Below, piece after piece: positions 43,820 to 50,768 of a stretch of DNA of 64,000 nt. Source of the DNA: Thermoanaerobacteraceae bacterium. Lineage in GTDB: Bacteria > Bacillota > JADQBR01. The notes under the pieces were generated by a model. The model had not been told where the DNA came from. It ran no database searches and saw only the letters and a program-made list of their open reading frames with translations. A program made the translations under genes and the position numbers. The DNA lies in NCBI GenBank assembly GCA_017656305.1, contig JACDOG010000010.1, forward strand, positions 1 to 64,000, read 5' to 3'. Within the stretch, counting starts at the first letter, position 1, and each line of letters begins with the position of its first letter.

Positions 43820-43848
43820 TTCTCGAGTTTGCTCGAGAATTTTTTTTT
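43820..43848 (+). terminator. Terminator of spo0F
   Basis: TTCTCGAG (43820-43827) pairs with CTCGAGAA (43832-43839) and is followed by nine T. Confidence 0.92.
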
Positions 43849-43850
43849 GC

Positions 43851-43875
43851 AGGATTTTTGGTTAAAATCAAGAAC
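43851..43875 (+). promoter_or_regulatory. Possible sigma-H-type promoter before the uracil-DNA glycosylase gene
   Basis: AGGATTT (43851-43857), 11 bases, then CAAGAAC (43869-43875), right after the spo0F terminator. Weaker -10 than at spo0F. Confidence 0.3.
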
Positions 43876-43976
43876 AATTCAATGTTATTGAAACAAGTTT
43901 GGTGGCACCAGGTTCTGGAGCGAGTGCTGAACAGGAACGGGCAGGACAACTGTTTTTGCTGGAGGTGACTTGATTA

Positions 43977-44543
43977 ATGGAGTTTAAGACTTTGGAGGAA
44001 CTAAAGCAGCATTGCCTGCAGTGCTCGGCCTGTGATTTAAGAAAATCAGCTACCCAGGTGGTTTTTGGAGAAGGCAACCCCAATGCGACCATGATGCTTA
44101 TCGGGGAAGCTCCGGGAGCACAGGAGGATAAGTTGGGGCGTCCTTTTGTCGGGCCGGCGGGGCAGCTGCTGGACAAAATTCTGGCAGCAATTAACCTGCG
44201 GCGGGAAGAAGTATATATAGCCAATATTGCCAAGTGCCGCCCGCCGCGCAACAGGCTGCCCAGGCCGGCTGAGGTGGCTGCCTGCCGCAAGTACGTCGAA
44301 CAGCAGATAGAGTTGATTAAACCGCAGATTATTGTTCTGCTGGGTGCGCTGGCCACGAAGACGCTGGTACACCCTGATGCCCGGATTACTCGGATGCGAG
44401 GCAACTGGATAAAAAAGGAGGAATACTGGATGATGCCCACTTTTCACCCGGCTGCTCTGTTGCGAGATGCTTCCAAAAAACGTCCCGTTTGGGAGGATTT
44501 TAAACAGATAAGAGACAGGCTGCAGGCCATTGATTGCGGTTAA
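43977..44543 (+). CDS. Family 4 uracil-DNA glycosylase (iron-sulfur)
   Basis: A 188-residue enzyme: MLIGEAPGAQEDKLGRPFVG (motif 1), NIAKCRPPRNR, and THP-type motif 3 HPAALLR. Four Cys (two in CLQCSAC, one in CRPP, one in CRKY) fit the [4Fe-4S] cluster of family 4 UDG. Removes uracil from DNA. ATG 43977 follows GGAGGTG. Confidence 0.92.
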   Translation: MEFKTLEELKQHCLQCSACDLRKSATQVVFGEGNPNATMMLIGEAPGAQEDKLGRPFVGPAGQLLDKILAAINLRREEVYIANIAKCRPPRNRLPRPAEVAACRKYVEQQIELIKPQIIVLLGALATKTLVHPDARITRMRGNWIKKEEYWMMPTFHPAALLRDASKKRPVWEDFKQIRDRLQAIDCG

Positions 44544-44595
44544 ATGTGGCTGGTTATAATAGTAGTGAAGTGTGGTTTCTGAGGGGGATAACGGG

Positions 44596-45054
44596 ATGCA
44601 GTGCTATCTGGCGGATGAAAGGGAGACAATACTTTTTGGCAGGTGTTTGGGGGCATTGCTTGCGCCGCAGATGGTAGTTGCCCTGCGCGGGGAACTGGGT
44701 GCAGGCAAGACCACGCTGACAAAAGGCATTGCCGAGGCTTTGAGTATAGCAGAGCCTGTGACCAGTCCCACCTTTACACTCCTTAATATCTACCGGGGTA
44801 GGTTGGAGCTGGTGCACATCGATGCGTACCGTCTAAGTGACGCCGAGGAAGGATATTACGCGGGTCTGGAAGAATATTTACCCGGGTCGGGCGTAACTAT
44901 TATTGAGTGGCCGGAAAACATAGCGGCATTGCTGCCCAGGCAGTTTCTGGAGATTAAAATAAGTTACAAAGATCTGGGAAGAGAACTGGAAGTAATCCCT
45001 CACGGTGAGATATACGCGAAATTGGAAAAGGAATTGGAGGAGAATTGCTTGTGA
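44596..45054 (+). CDS. tsaE: tRNA threonylcarbamoyladenosine protein TsaE (ATPase)
   Basis: A 152-residue P-loop ATPase: Walker A GELGAGKTTLTKG, TSPTFTLLN and HIDAYRL. Partner of TsaB and TsaD in t6A formation on ANN-decoding tRNAs. ATG 44596 follows GAGGGGG at eight bases. GTGA overlap with tsaB; first gene of tsaE-tsaB-rimI-tsaD. Confidence 0.93.
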   Translation: MQCYLADERETILFGRCLGALLAPQMVVALRGELGAGKTTLTKGIAEALSIAEPVTSPTFTLLNIYRGRLELVHIDAYRLSDAEEGYYAGLEEYLPGSGVTIIEWPENIAALLPRQFLEIKISYKDLGRELEVIPHGEIYAKLEKELEENCL

Positions 45055-45755
45055 TTTTGGCATTGGAGACGGCAACTACTGTTGCCAGTGTGGCTGTGGT
45101 AGAAGAGGGCAAGTTAAGAGGGGAATTTTTTCTCAATACCACCAAAACCCACTCGCAGTTGCTAATGCCCCTGGTTGACCAGCTGCTGCGATTTATCGGC
45201 AGGGATATCACCGAGATGCAAGGTTTTGCGGTGGCCATCGGGCCGGGGTCCTTCACGGGCCTGCGTATTGGCCTGGCTACGGTCAAAGGTATGGCACAGG
45301 CTCTGGGTAAGCCGGTTCTCGGCGTACCGACACTGGACGGCCTGGCGCACAATGTAAGCGGCGTGTCCGGTCTAATTTGTCCGGTGCTGGATGCACGTAA
45401 AAATGAGGTTTACACCGCAGTTTATGAAAGTGTAGGCAATAAATTAAAGCGTTTAACCGATTACATGGCACTGTCGCCCCGGCAATTGCGGGAGAAATTA
45501 GGGTCCTTTGACCGGCCGGTAACGCTGCTGGGCGACGCAGTTGAGCGTTATCAGGAGTATTTTGCGGACTTGAATGTCCGGGTGGCCTTCCAGGCCAACC
45601 GCTGGCCGCGCGCTGCACAAATAGCCTGCCTAGCTGAAAAGCGCCTGCAAAAAGGCGATGTTGATGATCTTTACATGCTGGCGCCTCTGTACATACGCCG
45701 TTCCGAGGCAGAAATACGTTGGGAGGAAAAGTATGGTTCTCTCCAGCAAAAATGA
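45051..45755 (+). CDS. tsaB: tRNA threonylcarbamoyladenosine protein TsaB
   Basis: A 234-residue ASKHA-fold protein: ILALETATTVASVAV, GPGSFTGLRIGL and PVLDARKNEVYTA. Scaffold dimerising with TsaD. GTG 45051 overlaps the tsaE stop (GTGA) and is nine bases after GGAGGAG; the TTG two codons upstream is too close. Overlaps rimI by 23 bases. Confidence 0.92.
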   Translation: MILALETATTVASVAVVEEGKLRGEFFLNTTKTHSQLLMPLVDQLLRFIGRDITEMQGFAVAIGPGSFTGLRIGLATVKGMAQALGKPVLGVPTLDGLAHNVSGVSGLICPVLDARKNEVYTAVYESVGNKLKRLTDYMALSPRQLREKLGSFDRPVTLLGDAVERYQEYFADLNVRVAFQANRWPRAAQIACLAEKRLQKGDVDDLYMLAPLYIRRSEAEIRWEEKYGSLQQK

Positions 45756-46233
45756 CCTGTTTACCCTTTCCTTTGAACCCATGCAGCTCAAACACCTGCC
45801 GCAAGTGTTGGACATAGAAAGGCAGTCATTTCCCACTCCCTGGTCTAAAAAAACGTTTCTCGGAGAGCTGCGGCATAACCAATTTGCCTACTATTATGTC
45901 TGCCTGCTTGAGGAACAGGTGGTTGGTTACGGCGGCCTTTGGGTAGTGCTGGACGAGGCACATGTGACAACCATTGCCGTGTCGCCGCAGTACCGGCGGA
46001 GAAAAATCGGGGCCCGGCTGCTGCTTTTCCTGATGCAACAGGCATTGATGCACGGGGCCGACAAGATTACCTTGGAAGTCCGCCCTTCAAATTTGTCAGC
46101 CAAGCGATTGTATGAAAATATGGGCTTTACCGAGGCGGGAGTGCGGAAGGGGTACTACACTGACAACAATGAGGACGCCATTATCATGTGGAAACAGTTA
46201 CTGCCAAACCGGAAGGATGAAACAGATGGTTGA
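45733..46233 (+). CDS. rimI: Ribosomal protein S18-alanine N-acetyltransferase RimI
   Basis: A 166-residue GNAT acetyltransferase: FPTPWSKKTF near the N-terminus, acetyl-CoA loop QYRRRKIGARLL, and LEVRPSNLSAKRLYENMGF. Acetylates the N-terminus of S18 and perhaps other proteins. ATG 45733 follows GGGAGG inside tsaB. Within the t6A operon as in many bacteria. Confidence 0.92.
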   Translation: MVLSSKNDLFTLSFEPMQLKHLPQVLDIERQSFPTPWSKKTFLGELRHNQFAYYYVCLLEEQVVGYGGLWVVLDEAHVTTIAVSPQYRRRKIGARLLLFLMQQALMHGADKITLEVRPSNLSAKRLYENMGFTEAGVRKGYYTDNNEDAIIMWKQLLPNRKDETDG

Positions 46234-47248
46234 GAAACTGATCCTGGGAATTGAAACCAGTTGCGATGAGACGTCAGCGGCGGTTGTCGCTGACGGCCGG
46301 AAAATTCGCTCAAATATTATTTCTTCACAGATTGATACGCACAGGCGGTTTGGAGGAGTGGTTCCGGAAATTGCCTCGCGTAAACATGTGGAAAATATCG
46401 CTGCTGTTATCCAGCGTGCCCTGGAGGAGGCAAATGTGACCTGGCATGATTTGGATGCCATTGCGGTGACGCACGGCCCGGGGCTGGTAGGGGCGCTGCT
46501 GGTAGGTGTTTCGGCAGCCAAAGCTATGGCTTACAGTTTGAAAATACCGCTTCTCGGCATCCATCACCTGATGGGGCATATTTACGCAGTGTTTTTGGAG
46601 CACGATGCGGTGCAGCTTCCCCTGCTGTGCCTGGTGGTATCCGGCGGTCATACCAGCTTGATCCTGTTGGAAGGTTACGGCCAGATGCGGCTTCTGGGTC
46701 AGACTCGGGATGATGCTGCCGGGGAGGCTTTTGATAAAGTTGCCAGGGCTCTGGGACTTCCCTATCCCGGTGGACCGGAAATTGAAAAATTGGCCAAAGA
46801 AGGCGACAGCGCTGCCGTTGAATTTCCGCGGGCCTGGCTGGAGGAGGGGAGTCTGGACTTCAGCTTCAGTGGTTTGAAGTCTGCGGTGTTGAATTATTTG
46901 CACCGTGCCCGGCAGAAAGGAGAGGAAATAAACAAGCATGATGTTGCGGCTTCCTTCCAGCAGGCGGTTATTGACGTGCTGGTGGGAAAAACGTTTGCGG
47001 CGGTGGATAAATTGGGTGCCAGGCAGCTGGCAGTGGCGGGAGGTGTGGCTGCAAACGGGACTTTAAAAACAGCCCTGGTACGGGAAGCGGAAAGGAGAGG
47101 CGTGCGGGTTCTGACGCCGTCGCCTGTCTACTGTACGGATAACGGAGCCATGATTGCCTGTGCCGGTTATTACGCGCTGCAGGAAGGAAGAGTGGCCTCC
47201 CTCGACCTTAATGCCGTTCCCAATTTACCGCTGCATTTTTTGGACTAG
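46226..47248 (+). CDS. tsaD: tRNA threonylcarbamoyltransferase TsaD
   Basis: A 340-residue enzyme: ILGIETSCDETSAAVV, GGVVPEIASRKH, metal-binding HHLMGHI and GPGLVGALLVG. Transfers the threonylcarbamoyl group to A37 of tRNA. ATG 46226 is nine bases after GGAAGG and overlaps the rimI stop. Last gene of the operon. Confidence 0.95.
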   Translation: MVEKLILGIETSCDETSAAVVADGRKIRSNIISSQIDTHRRFGGVVPEIASRKHVENIAAVIQRALEEANVTWHDLDAIAVTHGPGLVGALLVGVSAAKAMAYSLKIPLLGIHHLMGHIYAVFLEHDAVQLPLLCLVVSGGHTSLILLEGYGQMRLLGQTRDDAAGEAFDKVARALGLPYPGGPEIEKLAKEGDSAAVEFPRAWLEEGSLDFSFSGLKSAVLNYLHRARQKGEEINKHDVAASFQQAVIDVLVGKTFAAVDKLGARQLAVAGGVAANGTLKTALVREAERRGVRVLTPSPVYCTDNGAMIACAGYYALQEGRVASLDLNAVPNLPLHFLD

Positions 47249-47280
47249 CTTGTGCGCTTGTGAAAAAGAACGTGTGTTTG

Positions 47281-47444
47281 TGTGGACTAGTGAGCTGTGG
47301 ATAATGTGGATAAGTCTGTTAATAACTGAAAAAATAAAGTTCTTTTTGTGGACATAATTATTAACAGGATTCTTCGGGTTGTGTGTGGAATGTGTGGAAA
47401 AATGACAGAAGCTTGCATTGCATGGGAATTGTCCTTGTGGATAT
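47281..47444 (+). promoter_or_regulatory. Cluster of DnaA-box-like sites
   Basis: Seven TGTGG motifs, all in one orientation, in 164 bases: two perfect DnaA boxes in tandem (TGTGGATAA at 47296 and 47305), near matches TGTGGACTA (47281), TGTGGACAT (47347), TGTGGATAT (47436), and two TGTGGAA sites (47384, 47393). AT-rich DNA lies between. No replication genes nearby, so a DnaA-titration or regulatory site is more likely than an origin. Confidence 0.6.
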
Positions 47445-47476
47445 ATTGTTAATAACATTAAGCGGAGGTTGAACAG

Positions 47477-47905
47477 ATGTCACAAAAAATCAAGATTGTT
47501 TTCATACTGGCTGTGGTACTCATAGCAGGTCTTATTATTTTCAAACCGGTGTTTGACCAGCAGCAGGTACCATTACATAAACAGATTTCCGATTACCAGG
47601 GAGTGTATAAAGCAGCCTTGGAACAGGGGAAACCGGTATTTTTAGAATTTTACAGTGAAACCTGACCTACCTGTGTGAAAATGGAGCCCGTGATTAAGGC
47701 TCTGTACGACCAGTATCACGAACAGGTTCAGTTTATTGTGGTGGATGTACAAACCCGCCAGGGGGCACAGATGGCAGCTCAATTTCAAATCAGTGGCGTC
47801 CCCACTATGTTTTTCATTGATAGTCAAGGCAATGTGCAGGACGCGATTTTGGGAGGCGCCTCAAAAGATTTTATCGAGGAGAAAATCAAGGCGTTAATTG
47901 ACTAG
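47477..47905 (+). CDS. Membrane-anchored thioredoxin-like selenoprotein (UPTC active site)
   Basis: A 142-residue protein if UGA 47663-47665 is read as selenocysteine. Membrane anchor at residues 5-25, then a thioredoxin fold: EFYSET-U-PTCVKMEP places Sec63 and Cys66 exactly at the CxxC redox site, and SGVPTMFF carries the cis-Pro. The frame is open on both sides of UGA, and the part after it has no ribosome site of its own. A hairpin GGAGCC/GGCTCT follows the UGA. The active site should face outside. RBS GGAGG. The radical SAM gene follows within ten bases. Confidence 0.85.
47663..47706 (+). promoter_or_regulatory. Candidate bacterial SECIS in the thioredoxin-like gene
   Basis: UGA at 47663-47665, then a stem GGAGCC (47682-47687) with GGCTCT (47697-47702) around a nine-base loop CGTGATTAA. 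Spacing and size suit a bacterial SECIS read by SelB, but the loop is less typical than the one in fdhA. Confidence 0.55.
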
Positions 47906-47914
47906 GTGGTTTCC

Positions 47915-49231
47915 ATGGAAGCTAAACTTTGGCAGCAACTGCTGCAGTCAATCAGGGAAAATGTACTGCCGATTACCTCGCGTTGTAACGTCAGCTGTAT
48001 TTTTTGCAGTCACCGGCAGAATCCACCGGGGGTAGAAACTTTTACCCTGCCTCCGCTTACCTGGGAACAGGTGCGGGAGGTAGGGCAGTTTTTAGATGCC
48101 AGCAAAAAGATTGTCATTGGCGAATCCGCCACCCGTATCAAGGAAGGGGAACCGTTGACGCATCCCCAGTGGGTGCGGATTCTTTCTTTTTTGCGGCAAT
48201 TATACCCGGAAACTCCTATCAGCATCACTACCAACGGAATTTTACTCACGGACAGCCATTGCCGGGCCCTGGCGGAACTGGCGCCCCTTGAAGTGAATCT
48301 GTCGCTAAATAGTGCCAGTTGCCGGGGGCGCCGGCGGCTGCTGGGCGGTGCCACCGAACAGGCTATTCGGGCAGTACGCCTGCTACGGGAGTATGGCATC
48401 TGCTTTCACGGCAGTGTGGTGGCACTGCCGTGGCTTACGGGGTGGGATGACCTGGAGTATACCATAATTTTCTTGGCCGAACACGGTGCGCGGACCGTTC
48501 GTGTCCTGGCGCCGGGCTTTACAAGATATGCGGCTTTGGAAATGCGTTTTGGTCCAAGTTTTTTAAATGACCTGCATACCTTTATACAAACAGTGCAGCG
48601 GAAGACAGCGGTGCCGGTGTTGGTGGAACCACCGCCGGTTGCGGATTTGCAAGCGGAGGTAGCCGGTATTTTACGGGATTCACCGGCGGAGAAAGCGGGG
48701 TTGAAACGAGGCGACAAAATTGTGGCCGTTGGCGGCAAAACCGTTTTCAGCCGGGTAGACGCTTACCGGAGATTAACGGACGTTGCCAACCCCGAGGTGA
48801 CATTTGAGCGTCAGCGGCGGCAGCTGCGGACCGTGCTGCGAAAAGAGGCCTATGTTGCCCCGGGGGCGGTTTTTTACTATGATCTGGCACCGGAGGTCTG
48901 GAAGCGGTTTCTGGACGTGCTGAATAACTGCCGGGCGGCAAGAGTCCTGGTGCTTACTTCACGCTTTGCTTATCCCATGATTCAAGTGGCGGCAGAAAAG
49001 GTCGCGACTGCTGAGGTAAAAGTGATGCCGGTTCAAAACCGCACGTTCGGCGGTTCCATCGGCTGTGCTGGTCTGCTAACAGTTGATGACCTGCTGCCGG
49101 TAATCAAGGAAAACCACCGTAGATTTGACTTGATTACCGTGCCCCGAATGGCTTTTGACCAACAGGGCCGGGACCTGCTGGGAAATACCATTTGGGACTT
49201 GGAAAAAGCTTTTCCCGTGGTGTCAGTTTAA
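47915..49231 (+). CDS. Radical SAM protein with internal PDZ and C-terminal DUF512-like domain
   Basis: A 438-residue protein. Radical SAM motif SRCNVSCIFC (Cx3Cx2C) near residue 30; a PDZ-like piece at about 245-300 (ILRDSPAEKAGLKRGDKIVAVGG); and a C-terminus with PVQNRTFGGSIGCAGLLTVDDLL and ending in ITVPRMAF, the DUF512 signature. Usual DUF512 proteins have PDZ first, then radical SAM-like, then DUF512; here the order is radical SAM-PDZ-DUF512. Reaction unknown. ATG 47915 is six bases after AGGTGG. Probably co-transcribed with the selenoprotein. Confidence 0.8.
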   Translation: MEAKLWQQLLQSIRENVLPITSRCNVSCIFCSHRQNPPGVETFTLPPLTWEQVREVGQFLDASKKIVIGESATRIKEGEPLTHPQWVRILSFLRQLYPETPISITTNGILLTDSHCRALAELAPLEVNLSLNSASCRGRRRLLGGATEQAIRAVRLLREYGICFHGSVVALPWLTGWDDLEYTIIFLAEHGARTVRVLAPGFTRYAALEMRFGPSFLNDLHTFIQTVQRKTAVPVLVEPPPVADLQAEVAGILRDSPAEKAGLKRGDKIVAVGGKTVFSRVDAYRRLTDVANPEVTFERQRRQLRTVLRKEAYVAPGAVFYYDLAPEVWKRFLDVLNNCRAARVLVLTSRFAYPMIQVAAEKVATAEVKVMPVQNRTFGGSIGCAGLLTVDDLLPVIKENHRRFDLITVPRMAFDQQGRDLLGNTIWDLEKAFPVVSV

Positions 49232-49341
49232 GCTAAGCAACAGTCGGTACATGTGGGGCAAGCTAAATCTGACAGTTGTCAAATTAGGAGGTTTATGGCA
49301 GGATTTTTAAATTTAAATGTCAAACTATTTTAACATATTGC

Positions 49342-49511
49342 ATTACTAGCGTTGCAAAAACAAAATTCTAATTGTCAAGTCCTAAAAGCACAAAAATTAC
49401 TAAAATCCTGCTGTGTAAGAAAAAATATAATTAGAGATTAGGAGTAGTCCTTGCCCAAATCTTTAACATAAGGGAGAGTTAGTTGGATAGTTTTTATGCA
49501 ACGCTAGTGAT
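49342..49511 (+). ncRNA. ssrS: Candidate 6S RNA
   Basis: A 170-nt region closed by a long stem (ATTACTAGCGTTGCA 49342-49356 with TGCAACGCTAGTGAT 49497-49511), continued by AAAAAC/GTTTTT and CTAATT-GTC/GAGAGTTAG, an open central part, and an ACTA-TCCT/AGGA-TAGT distal stem. Rod shape with central bubble, size, and position directly upstream of the 5-formyl-THF cyclo-ligase gene (as ssrS-ygfA) all fit 6S RNA, which binds RNA polymerase. No sequence match is claimed. Confidence 0.5.
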
Positions 49512-49544
49512 ATTGTATATTATTTTTGCCTAGGAAGTGTTAAC

Positions 49545-50114
49545 GTGCAAGAAGCAAAAAAACAACTGCGCAAAGAAATTATTGAAGCCAGGTTGGAATT
49601 GTCTCCAGAGGAAGTGACAGCAAAAAGTGAGAAAATTATCAGAAAACTCGTGTCTTTACCCGTCTACCGGCAGGCGGGTACTATCATGACTTACGTGGCC
49701 TTCAATAACGAAGTGGAAACCAGGGGACTGATTAAGCACAGCCTGGCAGAAGGCAAAAAGGTTTATGTTCCCGTCACCAGGACAAAAGAAAAACGGCTGG
49801 TGCCTGCGGAAATCTTCGGGTTGGAGGATTTAGTGCCGGGAACCTGGGGAATCTTGGAGCCAAAGCCGGAATGCCTGCGCCCGCGGGACCCGCGGGATAT
49901 TGACCTGGTGGTGGTCCCGGGAGTGGCTTTCGATAAGGAGGGAAACCGCCTGGGTTACGGGGGCGGTTATTATGACCGGTTTTTAAGTAAACTGCGCGGG
50001 GATTGCTGTTTTGTTGCCCTTTGTTACCAGTTGCAGATCAGGGACGATGTTTATACCGAAGTTCACGACCAGCCCGTCCATATGGTTATCACCGAGGAAC
50101 AGGTAATCGGTTAA
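49545..50114 (+). CDS. fthC: 5-formyltetrahydrofolate cyclo-ligase
   Basis: A 189-residue enzyme: RKEIIEARLELSPEEV at the N-terminus, VVPGVAFDKEGNRLGYGGGYYDRFL signature near residue 125-150. Converts 5-formyl-THF with ATP to 5,10-methenyl-THF, linking to the C1 pathway that a formate-using anaerobe needs. GTG start 49545, RBS AGGAAG. Downstream of the 6S RNA candidate and upstream of the formate dehydrogenase operon. Confidence 0.92.
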   Translation: MQEAKKQLRKEIIEARLELSPEEVTAKSEKIIRKLVSLPVYRQAGTIMTYVAFNNEVETRGLIKHSLAEGKKVYVPVTRTKEKRLVPAEIFGLEDLVPGTWGILEPKPECLRPRDPRDIDLVVVPGVAFDKEGNRLGYGGGYYDRFLSKLRGDCCFVALCYQLQIRDDVYTEVHDQPVHMVITEEQVIG

Positions 50115-50196
50115 AGGACGTTGCAAAGTTCGCCCGGAGACTGTTTGGCAGACCATTTTAGACCGGTGTTAACATCGGCCAGCTTTACTAGCAAAG

Positions 50197-50228
50197 TGTT
50201 CGAAAAGATGCCTGTTTCTTTTCGAACA
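50197..50228. repeat. 12-bp perfect hairpin before the formate dehydrogenase operon
   Basis: TGTTCGAAAAGA (50197-50208) and TCTTTTCGAACA (50217-50228) form a perfect stem with an eight-base loop. No T-run, so not a standard terminator; may be an operator or an mRNA hairpin 37 bases before the start of the NuoE-like gene. Confidence 0.55.
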
Positions 50229-50264
50229 TGCCATAGAAATATTTCAAAGGAAGGGGGAATCTAT

Positions 50265-50753
50265 GTGGCTTGCCAGTGTGGCCAGGGGCAAAAGCAAACG
50301 GATAAGGACAAAAAACTGCAAGCGGTATTTGCCAGGTATCGCGGGCAAAAAGGTGCTTTGATTCCTGTCTTGCAGGCATCACAGGACATTTACGGGTATT
50401 TGCCTCGGGAAGTTATGGAGCGGATAGCCAAGGAACTGAGGATTCCATTTAGTAAGGTTTTTGGCGTTGCTACCTTCTATGCTCAATTTCACCTGAAACC
50501 CAGGGGCGAAAATATTATTCGCGTGTGCCTGGGAACAGCCTGCCATGTTCGCGGCGGTGCCAAGGTATTTGCCAAGCTGAAAGAAGAGCTGCAGATTGAA
50601 GACGGTGAAACCACCGAAGATCTTAAGTTTACGTTGGAATCCGTGGCGTGTATTGGTGCCTGCGGGCTGGCACCGGTAATGGTCATCAATGAAGATACCC
50701 ACGGACGCTTGACACCGGAAAAAGTGCCGGAAATTTTGGACCGGTACAGGTAG
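50265..50753 (+). CDS. NuoE-like [2Fe-2S] subunit of the formate dehydrogenase complex
   Basis: A 162-residue thioredoxin-like ferredoxin: helical N-terminus (LIPVLQASQDIYGYLPREVME) and the cluster Cys in CLGTACHVRGG and CIGACGLAPVMVIN, typical of the 24-kDa subunit of NADH dehydrogenases and hydrogenases. GTG 50265, seven bases after GGGGG, is chosen over longer in-frame starts. Followed by NuoF-like and Sec-FDH genes; together they should couple formate oxidation to NAD(P) and perhaps ferredoxin. Confidence 0.9.
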   Translation: MACQCGQGQKQTDKDKKLQAVFARYRGQKGALIPVLQASQDIYGYLPREVMERIAKELRIPFSKVFGVATFYAQFHLKPRGENIIRVCLGTACHVRGGAKVFAKLKEELQIEDGETTEDLKFTLESVACIGACGLAPVMVINEDTHGRLTPEKVPEILDRYR

Positions 50754-50768
50754 AAGGAGGTGCGAGAT

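Noticed and set aside
47250-47476. Chromosomal replication origin
   Set aside because: DnaA boxes are present, but dnaA, dnaN, recF and gyrase genes are absent nearby and flanking operons are ordinary, so I list only a DnaA-box cluster.
47675-47905. Separate small thioredoxin fragment after UGA 47663
   Set aside because: It would lack the first redox residue and membrane anchor and has no ribosome site; recoding explains both halves.
49294-49332. 12-codon frame MAGFLNLNVKLF with AGGAGG upstream, before the 6S candidate
   Set aside because: Very short, AT-driven text; nothing supports translation beyond a chance ribosome-site match.
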